DNA from: Desmodesmus armatus
Taxonomy: Eukaryota; Chlorophyta; Chlorophyceae; Sphaeropleales; Scenedesmaceae
Reading direction: 5' to 3'
Assembly: GCA_007449985.2 (NCBI GenBank)
Contig: VIIQ02000842.1
Span: 62,001-126,000 of the forward strand
DNA length: 64,000 nt
How positions within the stretch are numbered: the stretch's first letter is position 1; each line of letters starts with the position of its first letter. Shown here piece after piece: positions 46,201-58,775 of this stretch. The notes beneath the pieces were generated by a model. That model worked only from the letters and a program-made list of their open reading frames with translations, did not search any database and was not told the DNA's origin. A program made the position numbers and the translations under genes.

Positions 46201-49200
46201 CCTGCAGATTGTCACTGCTGTGACTGGGAGGCACCAGGGGTGCAAAAGACCTGCAACATCAAAGAGCAAGGAGCACTGGCTGGGTGCATGGGGCCATGCA
46301 CACCATCTGAAAGCTCAACACACAAGCGAGCGCCGTGGCAATCACACCGGTATCAGCAGGCGTGGCTTCCTACCTCCTGCGTGCTGCTGCTTGCGGGTAG
46401 CCTCCCGCCACACTCGACCTCTGCCCAAATGCTGGCGCCAGGGAGCTCTCGCCTGCCGCACTGCTGCAGTCCAGCAGCACTGCGGGACCACGTGCACCAG
46501 TGCTGCCTATCACGCCCTCCTGCAACACAGCACTGGACTTCGCCTGTACGTCCAGTTGGCTGCTTGTCAAGGCTGACGGCGGTGCTGTGATGGCATCATC
46601 GTCCTCACTCGAGTCCCGCAGGGCTGCCACCCTATTCCTGCGCTGCATCATCTTTGCAAACCATGACACATCCAGCAGGTCCTGCATCCAAGCCATCATC
46701 TGTGCCGCCTTGGCTGCTGCTGCCAGGGTGCCGCCAGTCGAGTTTGCCGTGCTGGCGCCCCCGTTGGCGCCCCCGCTGCCAAAGTTCTCCAGCAAGATGG
46801 CCAGGAAGAGGTTCAGCAGAATGTAGTTGCCCAGGACAATGATGGCCACAAACCAGAGGAAGGCCGCGGGTGAGGTTGCAGCCATGGCATCATACGCGAT
46901 GTTGTTCCTGCAAGACCGACAAGGCAACAAGCTGTGCTCTTAGTGGTTTGCAGGCAGCTGTGATACATCGACAAGCACGGCTGTTCCATTGGCTGCGCTC
47001 ATTACGCAGCCAGGCTGTTTTGCTGGCACACACCAAGTTGAACAAACACGGACCCATGCAAGACTCCAACTGCGTCAAGACCCCAAGTCAGGTACGCTGC
47101 TTGGCGTACCAACGGGACCCACCAGTTCTCAGTTGTGATGATCTGGAACACACTGACGACTGCCCATCCAATGTTGTCGAAGCGCGAGTCCGGCACGGCC
47201 GCCTTGCCGACCTGTGCCCAGTACTGGAAGCCGCCAGCTGGGGCGTCTGCTGCTGCCAGGGATGCTTCGGTTGCATTGCCCCAGTAGCTGCTGCTACGGG
47301 GGAATTGCTCACAGTACGCCATGCCATTGTACGGTGAGCCTGAGTGCAGGGTGAGCGGCAGACGAGAGAGGTCCCCAGGACCATCACAGCATGGGCAGAC
47401 AGTGAGAGTTGAAGTCCCCACCTATGGAGATCATGGATTAATGCTGCACCCAAGCGCATGGCATGCTCTCAGGAAACCAGCACAACTGCTTGCAAGCAAG
47501 GAACAAGCAGCTGCCCCATTTGATGTTCATTGGGCATGTGGGGTGCCATGCAGAAAGTGGCATAGCAAAGCCCCATTTAGGGTTTATGCCATAGCCTAAA
47601 CAGCATCGTAGCATGTCAACACACCCAACCACCACATGCGCAACATGCAAACTTGCACACACCAGTGACGTTGATCCACTTGAAGACATTGCTTGCATCA
47701 CATGGCACGTAGCAGTCCGGGTAAGGAGGACAGTCATGGTGCGGTGTGCCTGGCGTGCACAGCTCCTGGGCCCGGGCCCCATCTACACTGCAACTGGCAA
47801 ACTGGTACCCAAACAGCTGCATTCCCTGCATGCAGCAGGGCGGCACAATTGCTTGACTCAACCGTGTTGTCCTGGCAACTGCACCAGTAATGGAGGGATC
47901 ACCAAACCCAGTGTGCTGTTGAGGTGCCGGCAGGGCATGCACTGCAAGCCGTCACATCAGCTTTGGTCTGTGAGGCTTACCATCAGAGCAAACACGAAAA
48001 CAAACAGCAGCAGCAGCAGGGACAGATACATCACTTGGCTGAAACTTTTCATGATTGTGGAGATGATGCGGTTCAGCTCGCTCCAGCTGCGCGCCAGCTT
48101 GAAGACCCTCAGCAGCCGGGCTGTGCGCAGCACAGACAGGGTGCTGGAGGCTGCAGCAGCAGCAAAACAAGCCGCAGAACGACAGCGAAACAAGCAATGT
48201 CAGGGCTTGGGGCACAGCAAGGCATCATTTGCGATAGTAGAGCCTGCTACTTAGGCATTCTTGCTGCAGTGCAAGGAGTGCTCTTCTTTGCAGAGCGTAT
48301 CTTCTTTTGAAGGCTGCTACTTCCTGGTTTGAAGGCCGGCATGTATGTCTCAACAGGTAACACAAAGCCGCGGCAAAGCCACCAGGAGCCACACTCACAT
48401 GCGTCGTCGCCTGGCATGAAGAACATGACCATCTCTACAAGGCTGGCCGCCACCACGAGGGCATCAAACTGGTTCATCTTGTCCCGTATGAACGCCCTCG
48501 GGCCAGAAGCTAGCAGCTTCACCAGCAGCTCTAGTGTGAAGTAGCAGCAGAAGGCCACGTTGAGGTAGTCACTGATGACTTGCCAGTCCGGGTTGCCGGG
48601 GTAGCTCTGTGACGCCATGACTGCTGTGTTGCTGATGATGACCACCAGGCTGGCAATCTCCACCCAACCACTCTGCAAGCACGGGAATAAAGCAGGTGTA
48701 TGCAGTGCCGCAATCCATAATGGCAAGTGGTCCTCCCACGAAAGGAAATACATAGCAATGACATGACAGTTCTCTTGACTTCAAGCCAGAGTTTCACCTT
48801 CAGCTGAGCTGGTTGCTCTTTGTTGAATTGGTTGCAAGTCAATCCAACTTATGCATGCAGCAGTGAAGCTGCTGCTGCTGGGCTAACGGTGGCTTCCTCA
48901 CCTTGACAAGCGCTCTGCACATTCGCCGCAGCAGGTCCCAGCCCTTGACGAATGGTGCCCAGCATCCCCACATACAGCTGCACATGTGTCGCCAGCTGCC
49001 TGTACTGTCAGGTAACTCCACCGGCTGCTGCTGCTGCTGCTGCTGGGCTGGCTTGATGATGGCCCTGGGTGCACAGCGGGGTGATGGTTTGCTGGGCGGA
49101 AGCGGCACTGCTGCGAGAGGCTGTTCCAGGCTGGCCCAGTGTGCTGTCTTGGTGCTGTGGGTGCGCCTGCTGATGATGACCCTCGCTGTGACAAATTCCT

Positions 49201-51925
49201 GCTCGTCTGTGCTCTCCTTGGTGGTGCGCGGTGGCTCCCCACTGCCAGACCAACTGCCTGGCAAGCTCCCAGCATCGCAGGCGAAGCTCACTTCCCCTGT
49301 GACCCTGTCCTTTGTAGCCCTGGGTGAGCCCGGCAGTGGTGGCAGCCGCTTGGGAGGCACAGCCGCAGGCAGCTCCAGGCCACCAAGCAAGGCCCCCTGG
49401 CCAGAACCCAACTGCTCACCCACACCCTCATAACACTGTGGTACCTGCCGGACTGCCAAGGACTGCTGAACAAGCTGAGCCATCTCTTGACCCCCATCTG
49501 CTGACGTCTGCCCATCTTCAATACCCAGCTGCTGCTGAAACTGATGTGCATGCGCCCCATCCCTCTTGGACAGTTGCTGCTGTTGGGGACACTGGTCCTC
49601 CGACGCGCCGCTGCCCGACTGGCTGCCACATGCCTCCGTCTGCTCCTCCTGCGGCCATGCTTGCTGCAACTGCTGCTGCAGCTGCTGTGCATCCTGCTGG
49701 TGAATGCGTTGGCCAGACTTGCTGGCTGCGTAGCTGTTGGAGCGGGTTGCGGCTGCACTGGCAGCCCTGCTTGTTGCTCTGCTGGCTGCGGGTGACAGGC
49801 TGAACTCCTTTGTGAATTGGAGGTACAGCACAGCCAGCGCAAGGTTGACAAGGAAGAAGCTGCCAAAGATAATCATCAGCAGGAAATACACAAGCACCCA
49901 CGGGGATACAGCATCCTGCAGCAGCATCACACAGGGACAAGGCGGGCACAGCTGCTGGGGACCCCGCCTGTACACGGACTAAGAGGGGTAACACACTACA
50001 AACACGCATCTCTCATGCTGACTGTGTTGGAGCCTTCTGCCTGTCAGCAAAGGTACTGTACCTGCAAGGCCCTGTATCTGCATACCTGCAAAGCGTACAT
50101 GATGTCGGTCCAGCCCTCTGTTGTCAAGCACTGAAAAATCGTCACCCATGCCCACACAATGTTGTCGAAGTTAGTCATGCCTTTGTTTGGGTTCTCAAAA
50201 GCGGCACAAAACGTGCCAAAGGGGGCACCAGGCCGCTGCGGCTGAGTGGGGCATGACCACCCTCCCCCCGGTGAGCCCCCGGACCAAACAGGGGTGGTGC
50301 TGCCAGAAGCTTCCTGCTGCGGTGTCCAGGTTATGTCCGAGGTCAGGTACCCACTGCACTGCTGAATGGAACCGTCAGCTGGCTGCAGGTAGGTGACATT
50401 GGCGTATGACTGTGGTGCGCCAAGCGCTCCTGGCACCAGCGTAGTGTGCGTGAAGTCAGCAGCTGCACACCTGCATGCCACAATTGGGCAGTCATGACCA
50501 GCACACACCCGGCACACATGAGTAGGCTGTGTGCCACAGAGCCAGCTGCCAACAGTGACCCCAAAAGGCAGCTGCTGGTCGCGATGCTGACTGCGGCTGG
50601 CAGCACGCGAGTGTACGCACCTGTTGCGCAAAGCTCCCGCAAAAAGCTGGACTGCAACTATGCCAAACACGAAGAACGCAAACAGGCAGAGCAACAGCAC
50701 ATCCAGCAGCATGGGCAGCGCCTTTGCCAGAGTTGCCACTGGTACCTGCACCGACAACAAGGGCACAGGCTGTAAGCAGTACAGATGTGGCAGCAAAAAG
50801 ATGCCTGGGGCCAGGTGTTGGCGTGCCAGCAGTGCACACAGGACCAAATGCTCCCATCCACAGCCCTGCAGCAACAGTAGTGTGTCATACTGTTCGTGCT
50901 GAGATTGGCAGCTGGCCCCACCTTTAGGCCTCTGATGTGAGTGATTGTCCGCAGGGGGCGCAGCACACGGACAGTGCGCAGGAATGTGTATTCGTCACCG
51001 GACAGCGCTATATCAATCCACCCCAGCACCACAACTGCACCATCCAATATGTTCCATCCTGCTTGCAGTGACAGCAACACACAGGTTGCAGCTCAGCACG
51101 CAAGGCTGGGGTTAATGGCTGTCCAACAAACCCTCAACAACAATCCAACATGCACACACATAAGCTGGATTCCTGCTGCTGCTGTCAGCTGTGCTGATAT
51201 GCAATAAGGCAGCTGCCAGGCCAGCTGGCTGCGGTACAGTACCTTGACTGCCGTTAGGCTAGTGTGCTGGTGCTGATGCAGGTGCCTGCTGCCGGGGGCA
51301 CTAGCCTCAGGTGAATCTCTGCAGCGGTTTGATACCCACCATCTCTCAGGTATGTGCCTGGCTTGCAGACCAGGCCCATCGCAACCACTTTCAGCAGCAG
51401 CTCCAGCGAGAAGCATGCCGCAAAGACATAGTCTGTGTAGGACAGGGCCATGCCCAATTGCGTCTCATCAAACCCTGGCTGGTGGCTCCACATGGCCAAG
51501 GTGACGCAGTTTGCAAGAATCAATGCCAGGATGAACATCTCAAAGTATTTATTGGTCACAACTGCAGCAGCTGTGCGGCGGAGGGGGTTCTGCCGGCTGA
51601 GAACCAGCAGTGCCAGCTCTGGTCCATCTTCCAGCAGAGCCTGTGTTCATGCAGGTGATGTGCGTCAGCTCAGTCAGTGTTGTCTGCCCTTGTGGTGCTT
51701 GCTTATCGCAGTCAGCTGGGGACGCATCCACGTGCTGCTGCACACCTCGGCCTCTGTCATGTCCTCATCAGGTTCACTCAAGGGCGGTGCATCCTCCCCT
51801 TGATGCTTGCTACAGATGCTACTACCAACACACCCGGGGATGTGCTGTGCATGGTGGTGTTGGTTGGGCTGCTCTGGCACAGTTGCTGCTGCTGCGCAAC
51901 TCACAACAGTGCAGTTGCTGCTCAT
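40208..51925 (-). CDS. four-domain voltage-gated calcium channel alpha-1 subunit
   Basis: Twenty-five minus-strand exons (51925-51746, 51640-51340, 51058-50922, 50745-50621, 50470-50086, 49915-48902, 48672-48399, 48150-47981, 47825-47661, 47421-47123, 46907-46374, 46250-45809, 45593-45185, 44862-44627, 44426-44251, 44062-43872, 43672-43629, 43475-about 43374, 43178-42933, 42693-42501, 42218-42057, 41850-41786, 41579-41301, 41054-40887, 40579-40208) close to about 2222 residues. Four repeats of S1-S6 are visible. The S4 segments carry arginines every third residue ([44 protein letters not shown]). Pore loops read TTEGW, TTENW, TTELW and TGEAWD, an EEEE filter typical of calcium selectivity. 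The I-II linker is Gln/Ser rich (about 300 residues). After the last S6 come an EF-hand-like region and the IQ motif [11 protein letters not shown] (about 2156), a calmodulin site. It is related to Chlamydomonas CAV channels, one of which acts in flagella; which paralogue this is cannot be said. Confidence 0.95.
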
Positions 51926-52196
51926 GTGGGTCCAAACATGTGGTGAGCAGCGTCAGATCAACATTCCGCAAAGTTCAATAGTGTTCGTGGGTCTGCTGTC
52001 CACTCTATTTCGAAGAGCTGAGCAAATTTTGATTTTGAGCGGTTTTCTGCTGAACCCGGTGATCACGAATGTTTGCAGAAGAACTGCTGCTTGGTTACAA
52101 GCTTTTTGCAGCACGCATCCTGCTGGATAATGTGAGAATCAGTCGCAGCCTTGACGCAAGTCCAACGTTTCCAAGGGAAGATCAAGCAGTCGCAAC
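51926..52196. promoter_or_regulatory. divergent intergenic region (calcium channel / exonuclease)
   Basis: Only 271 bp lie between the two start codons. No clear TATA or CCAAT element is seen. A shared promoter is inferred from spacing only. Confidence 0.4.
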
Positions 52197-54443
52197 ATGT
52201 CGTCAGACAAGGGTGGTGGGCCCAAAGACGCTTTTGCATTGCTCATGAGTGCAGGACGCAAGCAGCAGCTGGCAAGCCCCAGCAGAAGCAAGCAGCAACA
52301 GCAGCAGCAGAAACGCAGCAACAGCAACACCTCCACCCCGCAGCAGGCAATTAAACGGCAGCGGACCCAGTCCTTGCCCACCCAGCTAGCATCTCAGGTG
52401 ACATCCGAGCCCACATTCGGCTCGAACTGTGATCAAGAACAGTCGCAACCAGACCAACAGCAGCAGGCGCAGAGCTTGGCGTCCCCGCTGGGCGGCGGGA
52501 CTGACAGCAGCCCAGCTGATCATGCAGCACAACAGCGTAAGAGTGATCCAGTTCCAGGCAGTTCTCCACAAGAAGTCGCCGCCGCAGCTGGTGTCACTGT
52601 CAACAAGCAGGCAGCTGTGGCAGCCTTCAAGCGTGCATTCTCGGGCCAGTCCAGCAGTAGGGCCCCTGCAGTTCAGAAGTTCGACTACCTGCTTGTGTAA
52701 GTGTGATACACACGCTCCACTGCAGCAAGGCTGCAATTGCATGTGCAGGCTGCCTGCAAGTACATAGCAACACCCCACCCGCACCCGCTGACGTCTGCAG
52801 CTGATGCGCACCTTCACCTCTGGCGATTGACTGACAATATGTGATCGTATGCGCTGGAATGCTTCCAGGTATGACCTGGAGGCCACCACTAACAAGGCCC
52901 GCACCCTCCACCCAGTTGAGATCATTGAGGTGTCCTGCGTCATTATCCACTCAGCCACAGCCAGCATCTGGGCCAGCTACCAGTCCTTTGTGAGGCCTAC
53001 AGAGCATCCCTACCTGGACCCTTTTGTGATCGAACTTTGCGGCATACAGCAGAGCCAGGTGGACACGGCTCCACTGCTGGCAGACGTGCTTCAGCAGCAT
53101 CACGGCTGGCTGCAGCAGCAGGGTGTGCTGGAGGAAGGTGTTAGCTGCATACCAGTGACCTGGACTGAGTGGGACTTCAAGGTGGGGTCCCAGTGTGCCA
53201 GTGGACGCGAGTTTGAGTTCCCATCTCACTTTCATGACTGCCGTGGCAGTAACGGCTTCCAATACCCTCATGCCAGCCCTCTGTGTGTAGAAGCCCTGTG
53301 TTGGTAGTGCAGTGCTGGCGTAGTGAGCAGCCGCACAAGACCTTTGAGAGAGTTATCGATGTTACAAATTTCTGGTGTTTGGACCGCGTTCGCCCAGCTC
53401 TTGCAATGCCTGTCCACCATGCTGGCCCAGGAGTCCTGACTGCATGCCGGATGCCTGCAGATTGCGCTGTGCACGGAGTGCGGTTGGAGGCGCATCCAGC
53501 GGCCCGACTACTTATGCCGCTGGGTTGACCTCAAGAAGCATTTCAAGGCCAGGTACAAGAAGGCTGGCAACCTTCAATCGTGCGTGGCAGCTGCAGGTGC
53601 GCCGTGCATGCAGCAGACTCACCGAGTAAGGTCACCAATGAACGGTCCAGCCCCCTTAAGGCCCTTGCCGGCCCTCTTGAGCAACACCCGAGCATGTCAC
53701 GTCGCTACTTGCCCTCGGCGTTGCCGCGTGTTTATACCATGGTCATGCCAGCACTGCCTCCCGATGCAAACTGCAGGACATAAGCAGCTGGGCATTGTTA
53801 CTGGTAGTGTTTGACACGCCAAGTGCTACTTTGTTAACTCACAAAGCATGTATCTTGCATGTTTTGCCTTGCATCGGCACTGTTGCTAGGCTTGACATGG
53901 CAGGGGCGTGCTCACAGTGGCATTGACGACGCCACCAACACAGCAAACCTGGCCATCCACTTGATGCGCCAGGGGTGGAAGTTTGAGGTCACACAAGTGT
54001 CAGAGAACCCGCTGGTACAGCAGCCACAGCAGGCTGTCCCCCTCCAGCAAGGCAGGGCACGTTCAGACACACCCTCAGCAGCAGCTGGTGCAGCAGGCGG
54101 AGGAGATGCAGATGCGGGCAGCCGGCCAGCTGATTTTGCTGGGTCACAGGGTGGAGGTCAGAGCCTGGCAGGTGGCTCACAAGGTGCTGCAAACAGAGGC
54201 CGCTCAAGCATGGCGCAAAAAGCAGCGCAGAAGGGCGTGTCAGGTGTGTTTGACGCGTCCGGCAAGTGGCTGGGCCGCTGCTTCTGTGGTACCAAGGCCA
54301 AGAGCAGGGTGACAAAGCGCCCGGGGCCAAACCACGGCCGCAAGTTCTGGTCGTGTGGGTGCTGGACAATCACTGCGCAGCAGTCGAGCTCGTGTGATTT
54401 TTTCCTGTGGGCTGATGAAGTACCTGCAGGCGGCTCAAAGTGA
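52197..54443 (+). CDS. ERI1/ERI2-type 3'-5' exonuclease with GRF zinc finger
   Basis: Four exons, 52197-52696, 52869-53181, 53461-53596 and 53890-54443 (TGA), close to 500 residues. Residues 1-155 are Gln/Ser rich and disordered in look. The DEDDh exonuclease follows: FDYLLVYDLEAT (first Asp and Glu), HPVEIIEVSCVII, the FVRPTEHPYLDPF strand and IQQSQVDTAP, TWTEWDFK (third acid), CRWVDLKKHF, and GRAHSGIDDATNTA with the catalytic His (about 325) and last Asp. The C-terminus has a GRF-type zinc finger (CFCGTKAK ... GPNHGRKFWSCGC ... CDFFLWADE). ERI1 trims histone mRNA, 5.8S rRNA and small RNAs; animal ERI2 also carries a GRF finger, so this domain order is closest to ERI2. The linker between exonuclease and finger is Gly/Ala/Gln rich. 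Nuclear or cytoplasmic action is inferred. Confidence 0.92.
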
Positions 54444-56040
54444 GGCGCATAGCAAGTGTGTGGCTGGGTTGTGTTGGAGTTGCGATGGCCTCGCAGGCTG
54501 CCGCTGTAAGTTTGTACTGTCACCACCATTGTCAGTGTATACCAGTGCTGCTGCACCCTTACACAGCATGTATTCTTTTTCTTTCAGGGCAGGGAGCATT
54601 CCCTTGTCAGGGGCCATGCAGTGCAAACGTTGCAAACACGTCCAGCAGCATGGGTCGCCAGTCGGTGTGTTTGTGGGTGACATGGGGTATTGCCGGCGGC
54701 TGCACCCCTGCAGCCAGGGGCTGTTTGGGGCCATCTTGTTGCTAGCTGTGTGCTGTGCTGGGCCTGGAAGTTGTTTTCAGGCTTGACTTTTGACTACAGG
54801 TCTTGGTTGATTGCAAGATTTATTCCATTTTGGTGACCGTCACTGAGCTTTGGGTGCCTCAGCTTTGAGGAAGACCCAACATGTGATAGCTGGCCCCCAA
54901 CCTGCATCGTGTGCAGTAGCAATTGCAGCAGGTTGAGGTCACAGTGCATTGTCTGATCGTTTGTCTGTGTATGAGCTCTAGTTGCTGCTTCAGTGCTGAG
55001 CTGCTGTCAGGAAAGCCTTATCGCGGCAATGCAATGCTAGACGCTGAAGTGATTGCCACAGTTGGGCTGCAGCTGGTGCACGTCACTGGCGGCATTTGCT
55101 GCAGCCTGGCAGCTGTACCTGATATGGTGCTGGCCTAGACGGGGTGGGCCCATTGACGTCCACCTGCACTTGGGGAAATGAGCGCACCACCGTGCACCTG
55201 TCAATGCACCGGTGGTCAGCAGGCACTAGTGCCCACAGCTACCACACTCCCACAAAGCCTCTTGGTTGAGCAGGAGGACAGCAACTGGCCAGGCACCTTC
55301 AGGTCACAGTGAGCCAAGGGTTTGGGGGCCCCGAAGCTCGTCTAGCTTCAGCTGCACATGCATATGCATCACTTACTACTTCTTTTCGTTGACAGACACG
55401 GCAGCTTCAGCCTCTGCGATCTTATTACAAAGCCTCTTGGTTGAGCTGGGTGACGAGGTCACGTTCACTGCGTGAGTGTATGCATCGTGCCAAGTGCCTT
55501 CCTCACAGCTGAGTTTGCTCTCCTGACTGCCCAGGGCTTCCCAGGGGCTGTCACCTGTTGGCTCTTGGGGGGGGGGGGGGGGTAGGCTTGAGGGAGGGGC
55601 CCAGTAGTAGTGTGGCTCTCGCAGGTGACCAGCACAATACCTTTGAGATATGCCGCTGCTGGGGGTGGGCTGTACAGCTTTCTGTCACCTGGCAGAGAGT
55701 TGAAATTCCAGTGGGCGGGCTTAACCGCTGTCACTTCAGTCACTCTGTTGCAGGCAAGGACCGTGGGGCCCAACCCTCTTTGATGGGCTCAACTTTCGGC
55801 ACGGCTGCAGGAACAGTTGAACATCTGAACTTGGAGTCCCCTCTGCGATCGACGATCCACGAGTCAGCTGAGTTGTTGTCATCTTGCGTGTCCTGCATTC
55901 TTGCTCCTGATTTGTACTTGACAGCAGAAGTGCCCTGAGCTGCTTTTGCGTGGCAGGTAGCTCAGCAGGACACCCACTCAGCACACACAGCAGCTCCTGC
56001 AGCACAGCAGCACAGGTGCTGCCAGTCACTGACTCAGTTC
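54444..56040. other. intergenic region with repeats upstream of the tandem family
   Basis: No gene is supported. A TGTAA at 54505-54509, 62 bases after the exonuclease stop, is a candidate poly(A) signal. A run of 16 G lies at 55567-55582. ACAAAGCCTCTTGGTTGAGC occurs twice (about 55254 and 55429). The sequence at 55396-55430 recurs at 59489-59523 upstream of the next family copy. Confidence 0.5.
55396..55430. repeat. 35-bp repeat shared upstream of tandem family copies
   Basis: Positions 55396-55430 and 59489-59523 match over 35 bp with two mismatches (both begin acacggcagcttcagcctct). Each precedes a copy of the tandem family, by about 650 and 440 bp, so the duplication unit included upstream sequence. 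Confidence 0.85.
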
Positions 56041-58775
56041 ATGCAGGCACGCCCAGCAGCAGGGATGGCAGCTAGGTCCACCCTCTCGCAAGATTACTTC
56101 ACAGTAGAGTTGCAGACACCCACAGGACAGCTACTGCCCTGCATAGAGTATGATGGAGAGCGCTGGTTCGTTGGAGAGCCCGGCCAGGAGTTTGTTGTGG
56201 CCGTGTCCATGGTGAACTACACCCAGCAGGATTATAGGGTGGGTAATGAGACTCAGTGGGTCCTGCAGCACTTTGTAAACATGCAACGGCCGGCATGGCT
56301 GGACGTCAGCAGCGCCCAGCACACTTGACCCCTGTGCTGACCCTTCAGGTGTCGCTACGAGTGGACGGGCAAGATCCTGGGTACTGCCTGATATACTACG
56401 GAGCCCAGCGCAATTACAAGAGTGTGTTTGAGGGCTGGCTGACGCAATCGGGTGTGTGAGTGGGACCGTGACTGGGACGGGGGCAGCAGTAGTAGCGTCA
56501 CGTGGCCAAGCACAGCTGACGGGCAGTAGTTTGGTTGTGGGTCGTCAGAGCAAAGGAGGGTGCGGGTGCATCAACTTGACGTACGCAAGCATAATGTCCA
56601 CCCCAGCATACACATGTCATGAGGAACATGCTACCATGCACTGTGCTCAACCATTTGACAGGTCACACAGTGTTGGTCCTGGTGATGGCCTGTGTGGTAA
56701 TGCGTGTGTGCTTACTGTGCACTTGCAGCGGTGTGAGCTGGCTTGGGGGTGTGTGTGCTGTAAAAACCTTGCAGCTCCTTCCTCAATTGTTTGCATCTCT
56801 AATTTGCGCCACGCAGGCTCCTATACTGGCCCCTGCGCAACCACGTACAGGCTGTTCAAGCTGGCCAGCTGCAGACCCAGCCAAGCAGCACCCACTGTCG
56901 GCAGCGTGGATGACTTGTCAGCGGGCAGGATTGAGGTCAAGCTAGATCGTGTCCTGAACACAGGCTTGCAGCAGCAGTCCGTCACAGTCCAGCAAGCAGG
57001 ACCCAGCAGGGACGCAGCTGACAAGAAGCTGCCAGAGGGCAAGAAGGTGAGCGCGCTGCATGAGCACTGCAAGCAGAGAGGCAGGGATGCTAGGGGTGGC
57101 TACACCTCCAGCCAGGCCTATCTTGGTGAAGTGATGGCTGGTAACTTGTGCAGCCCTAGCAATGGCAGCGTGGACCTGGCGGAATAGGCCTGGGCAACTG
57201 CCAAATGTGAGAACGTAATGTGGCTTCTGTAGATTATGGTTTGATTGCAGGCTTGGGTCACCAGACGCCAGTAAGGCAAGACAGAACACTATCAGGGGCT
57301 GCAAAGGCAGCAGCGGGCATTGTTGGTACCCAAACCCTTAGCCAAGTCAATACATTGCGGCAGTATGCTGAGACTAACAAGACCATCGTGTGCTGCTGTT
57401 GTTGTGTTTGCAGTGGTTCATGGCGCCTGGCCTGAAGGTGAGGGTGGCTGACAAATATGTCTGCAGTGCTTTGGGTGGAGCGCATGCTGAAGTTGGCCTT
57501 GCATCTCGCATGTCCACCATCAGTCTTGTTGTGGTGAAATCCTACAGTGCAGGTCAAACTCACCTCTGTGCTGACCCGTCACCTTGTTGCTCATGAATCT
57601 GTGCAGGCCGATGTGGGAGGTCTCAAGGCAAGTGCCACGTCGTGGAGCACAACCATCTTTCAGACTGTGAGTTCCTGCCGCAAGCAGACAGTCAAGCTTT
57701 CTATCTGAAGTGCAGTTGCGTGTAGCGGCATTGCGTACTTGCCCAGCAACCACAAGCAGGCATGCCGTATCCTTGCAGCAGCAGTAGTGTGTGCAAAGGG
57801 TGGCGCCGTCCATGTATTCACGTGAGCATGTCTGGGTGTGACTTTTTTATTGTTGCGCCACCTGCAGGTCTCGTCCCTGCCCAGCCTGCATGTGCGCTAC
57901 GACTCCTCTGAGGCGCTGTACCTGCGCAAGGCCCTCAACCCCAGGTTCGCACCACACAGGGCCATCCTGCACAAGTCAGCAAACCCAGGTGAGCAGCCAG
58001 GCCGCCACCACAAGCATGTTGCTTACCATCAATAGTCACATTCACTCACTATATTTAATGGCATTCCCACATTACGGAAGGTCACAAGCAGTGCCAAACA
58101 CAGCACTTTGGTGATGTTCTGCTGCCTGTTGCTGCAGCTATTGCCGCGTTGGGGATTGAGCCAAGCACGCAGCCAGGTGCACCAGGTGAAGTCACCAGCA
58201 GAGTCAATCTGGGTGGGGCGGCAGCAGCAGCAGCAGCAGCGGGCGGGGGTGTGAAGCGTGAGGCTGCAGGCGTGAAGCGTGAGCTGGGGGCTGGTGATGA
58301 TGACTACGTGCCCAGGAGTGCTACAGCAGCAGACCGCATCGACCTCACAGAGGAGGTGAGGGGCTGGTGGAGTGCTAGGCAGCCAGATGCTGCTACCGCC
58401 CATGGCTGCATGCATGATTTCCGGCCTAGCTTGGTGCATGCACAATTGGCAGCCACTAGCCATCGATGGGTTTGTTTGCTAGGCATGCATACACATTGCA
58501 GGGTGTGTGTACTGTGTAGACTGTCTCGGCAGCGTGGCAGATTGTGATGCAGTTACAACACATGCATTCGACGTGGTGCACACGTCCTCATTGACGTCTG
58601 CTGCTGTTACTGTTGCTCTGTGCGAGTGCAGCCTGTGCGGCCGATGTGTGTCAACGGGCGCCAGGTTGCTCCTGATGAGCTGGCCGTGTGCGACTTGTGT
58701 GACAGTGACGAGGAGGGGGCAGCAGCGCCCAAGTGGCAGGTCAAGAAGAAGCAGCACGTTGATGTTGACTTGTAG
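56041..58775 (+). CDS. tandem family copy 1: DUF7918-like domain with SUMO-type motifs
   Basis: Eight exons, 56041-56238, 56349-56451, 56817-57046, 57414-57437, 57607-57666, 57868-57988, 58138-58355 and 58632-58775 (TAG), close to 365 residues. ATG 56065 is the alternative start. The N-terminal part (VELQTPTGQLLPCIEYDG, FVGEPGQEFVVAVS, VSLRVDGQDPGYCLIYYG, FEGWL, then after a gap TYRLFKLA and AGRIEVKL) has the strand order I associate with the DUF7918 type of fungal proteins; this is by eye. Exon 4 is only 24 nt (WFMAPGLK). The C-terminal part has two VKRE motifs (58251-58262, 58272-58283), each a match to the SUMO-attachment consensus (large hydrophobic-Lys-x-Glu), then IDLTEE (58338-58355), which resembles a SUMO-interacting motif, and a conserved end CDLCDSDEEGAAAPKW with a basic KKK run. 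Function is unknown; a nuclear SUMO-linked role is inferred. Confidence 0.8.

Noticed and set aside
48903..49433. 176-codon plus-strand frame and other long frames opposite the calcium channel
   Set aside because: These are shadows of the Gln/Ser-rich I-II linker of the channel on the minus strand.
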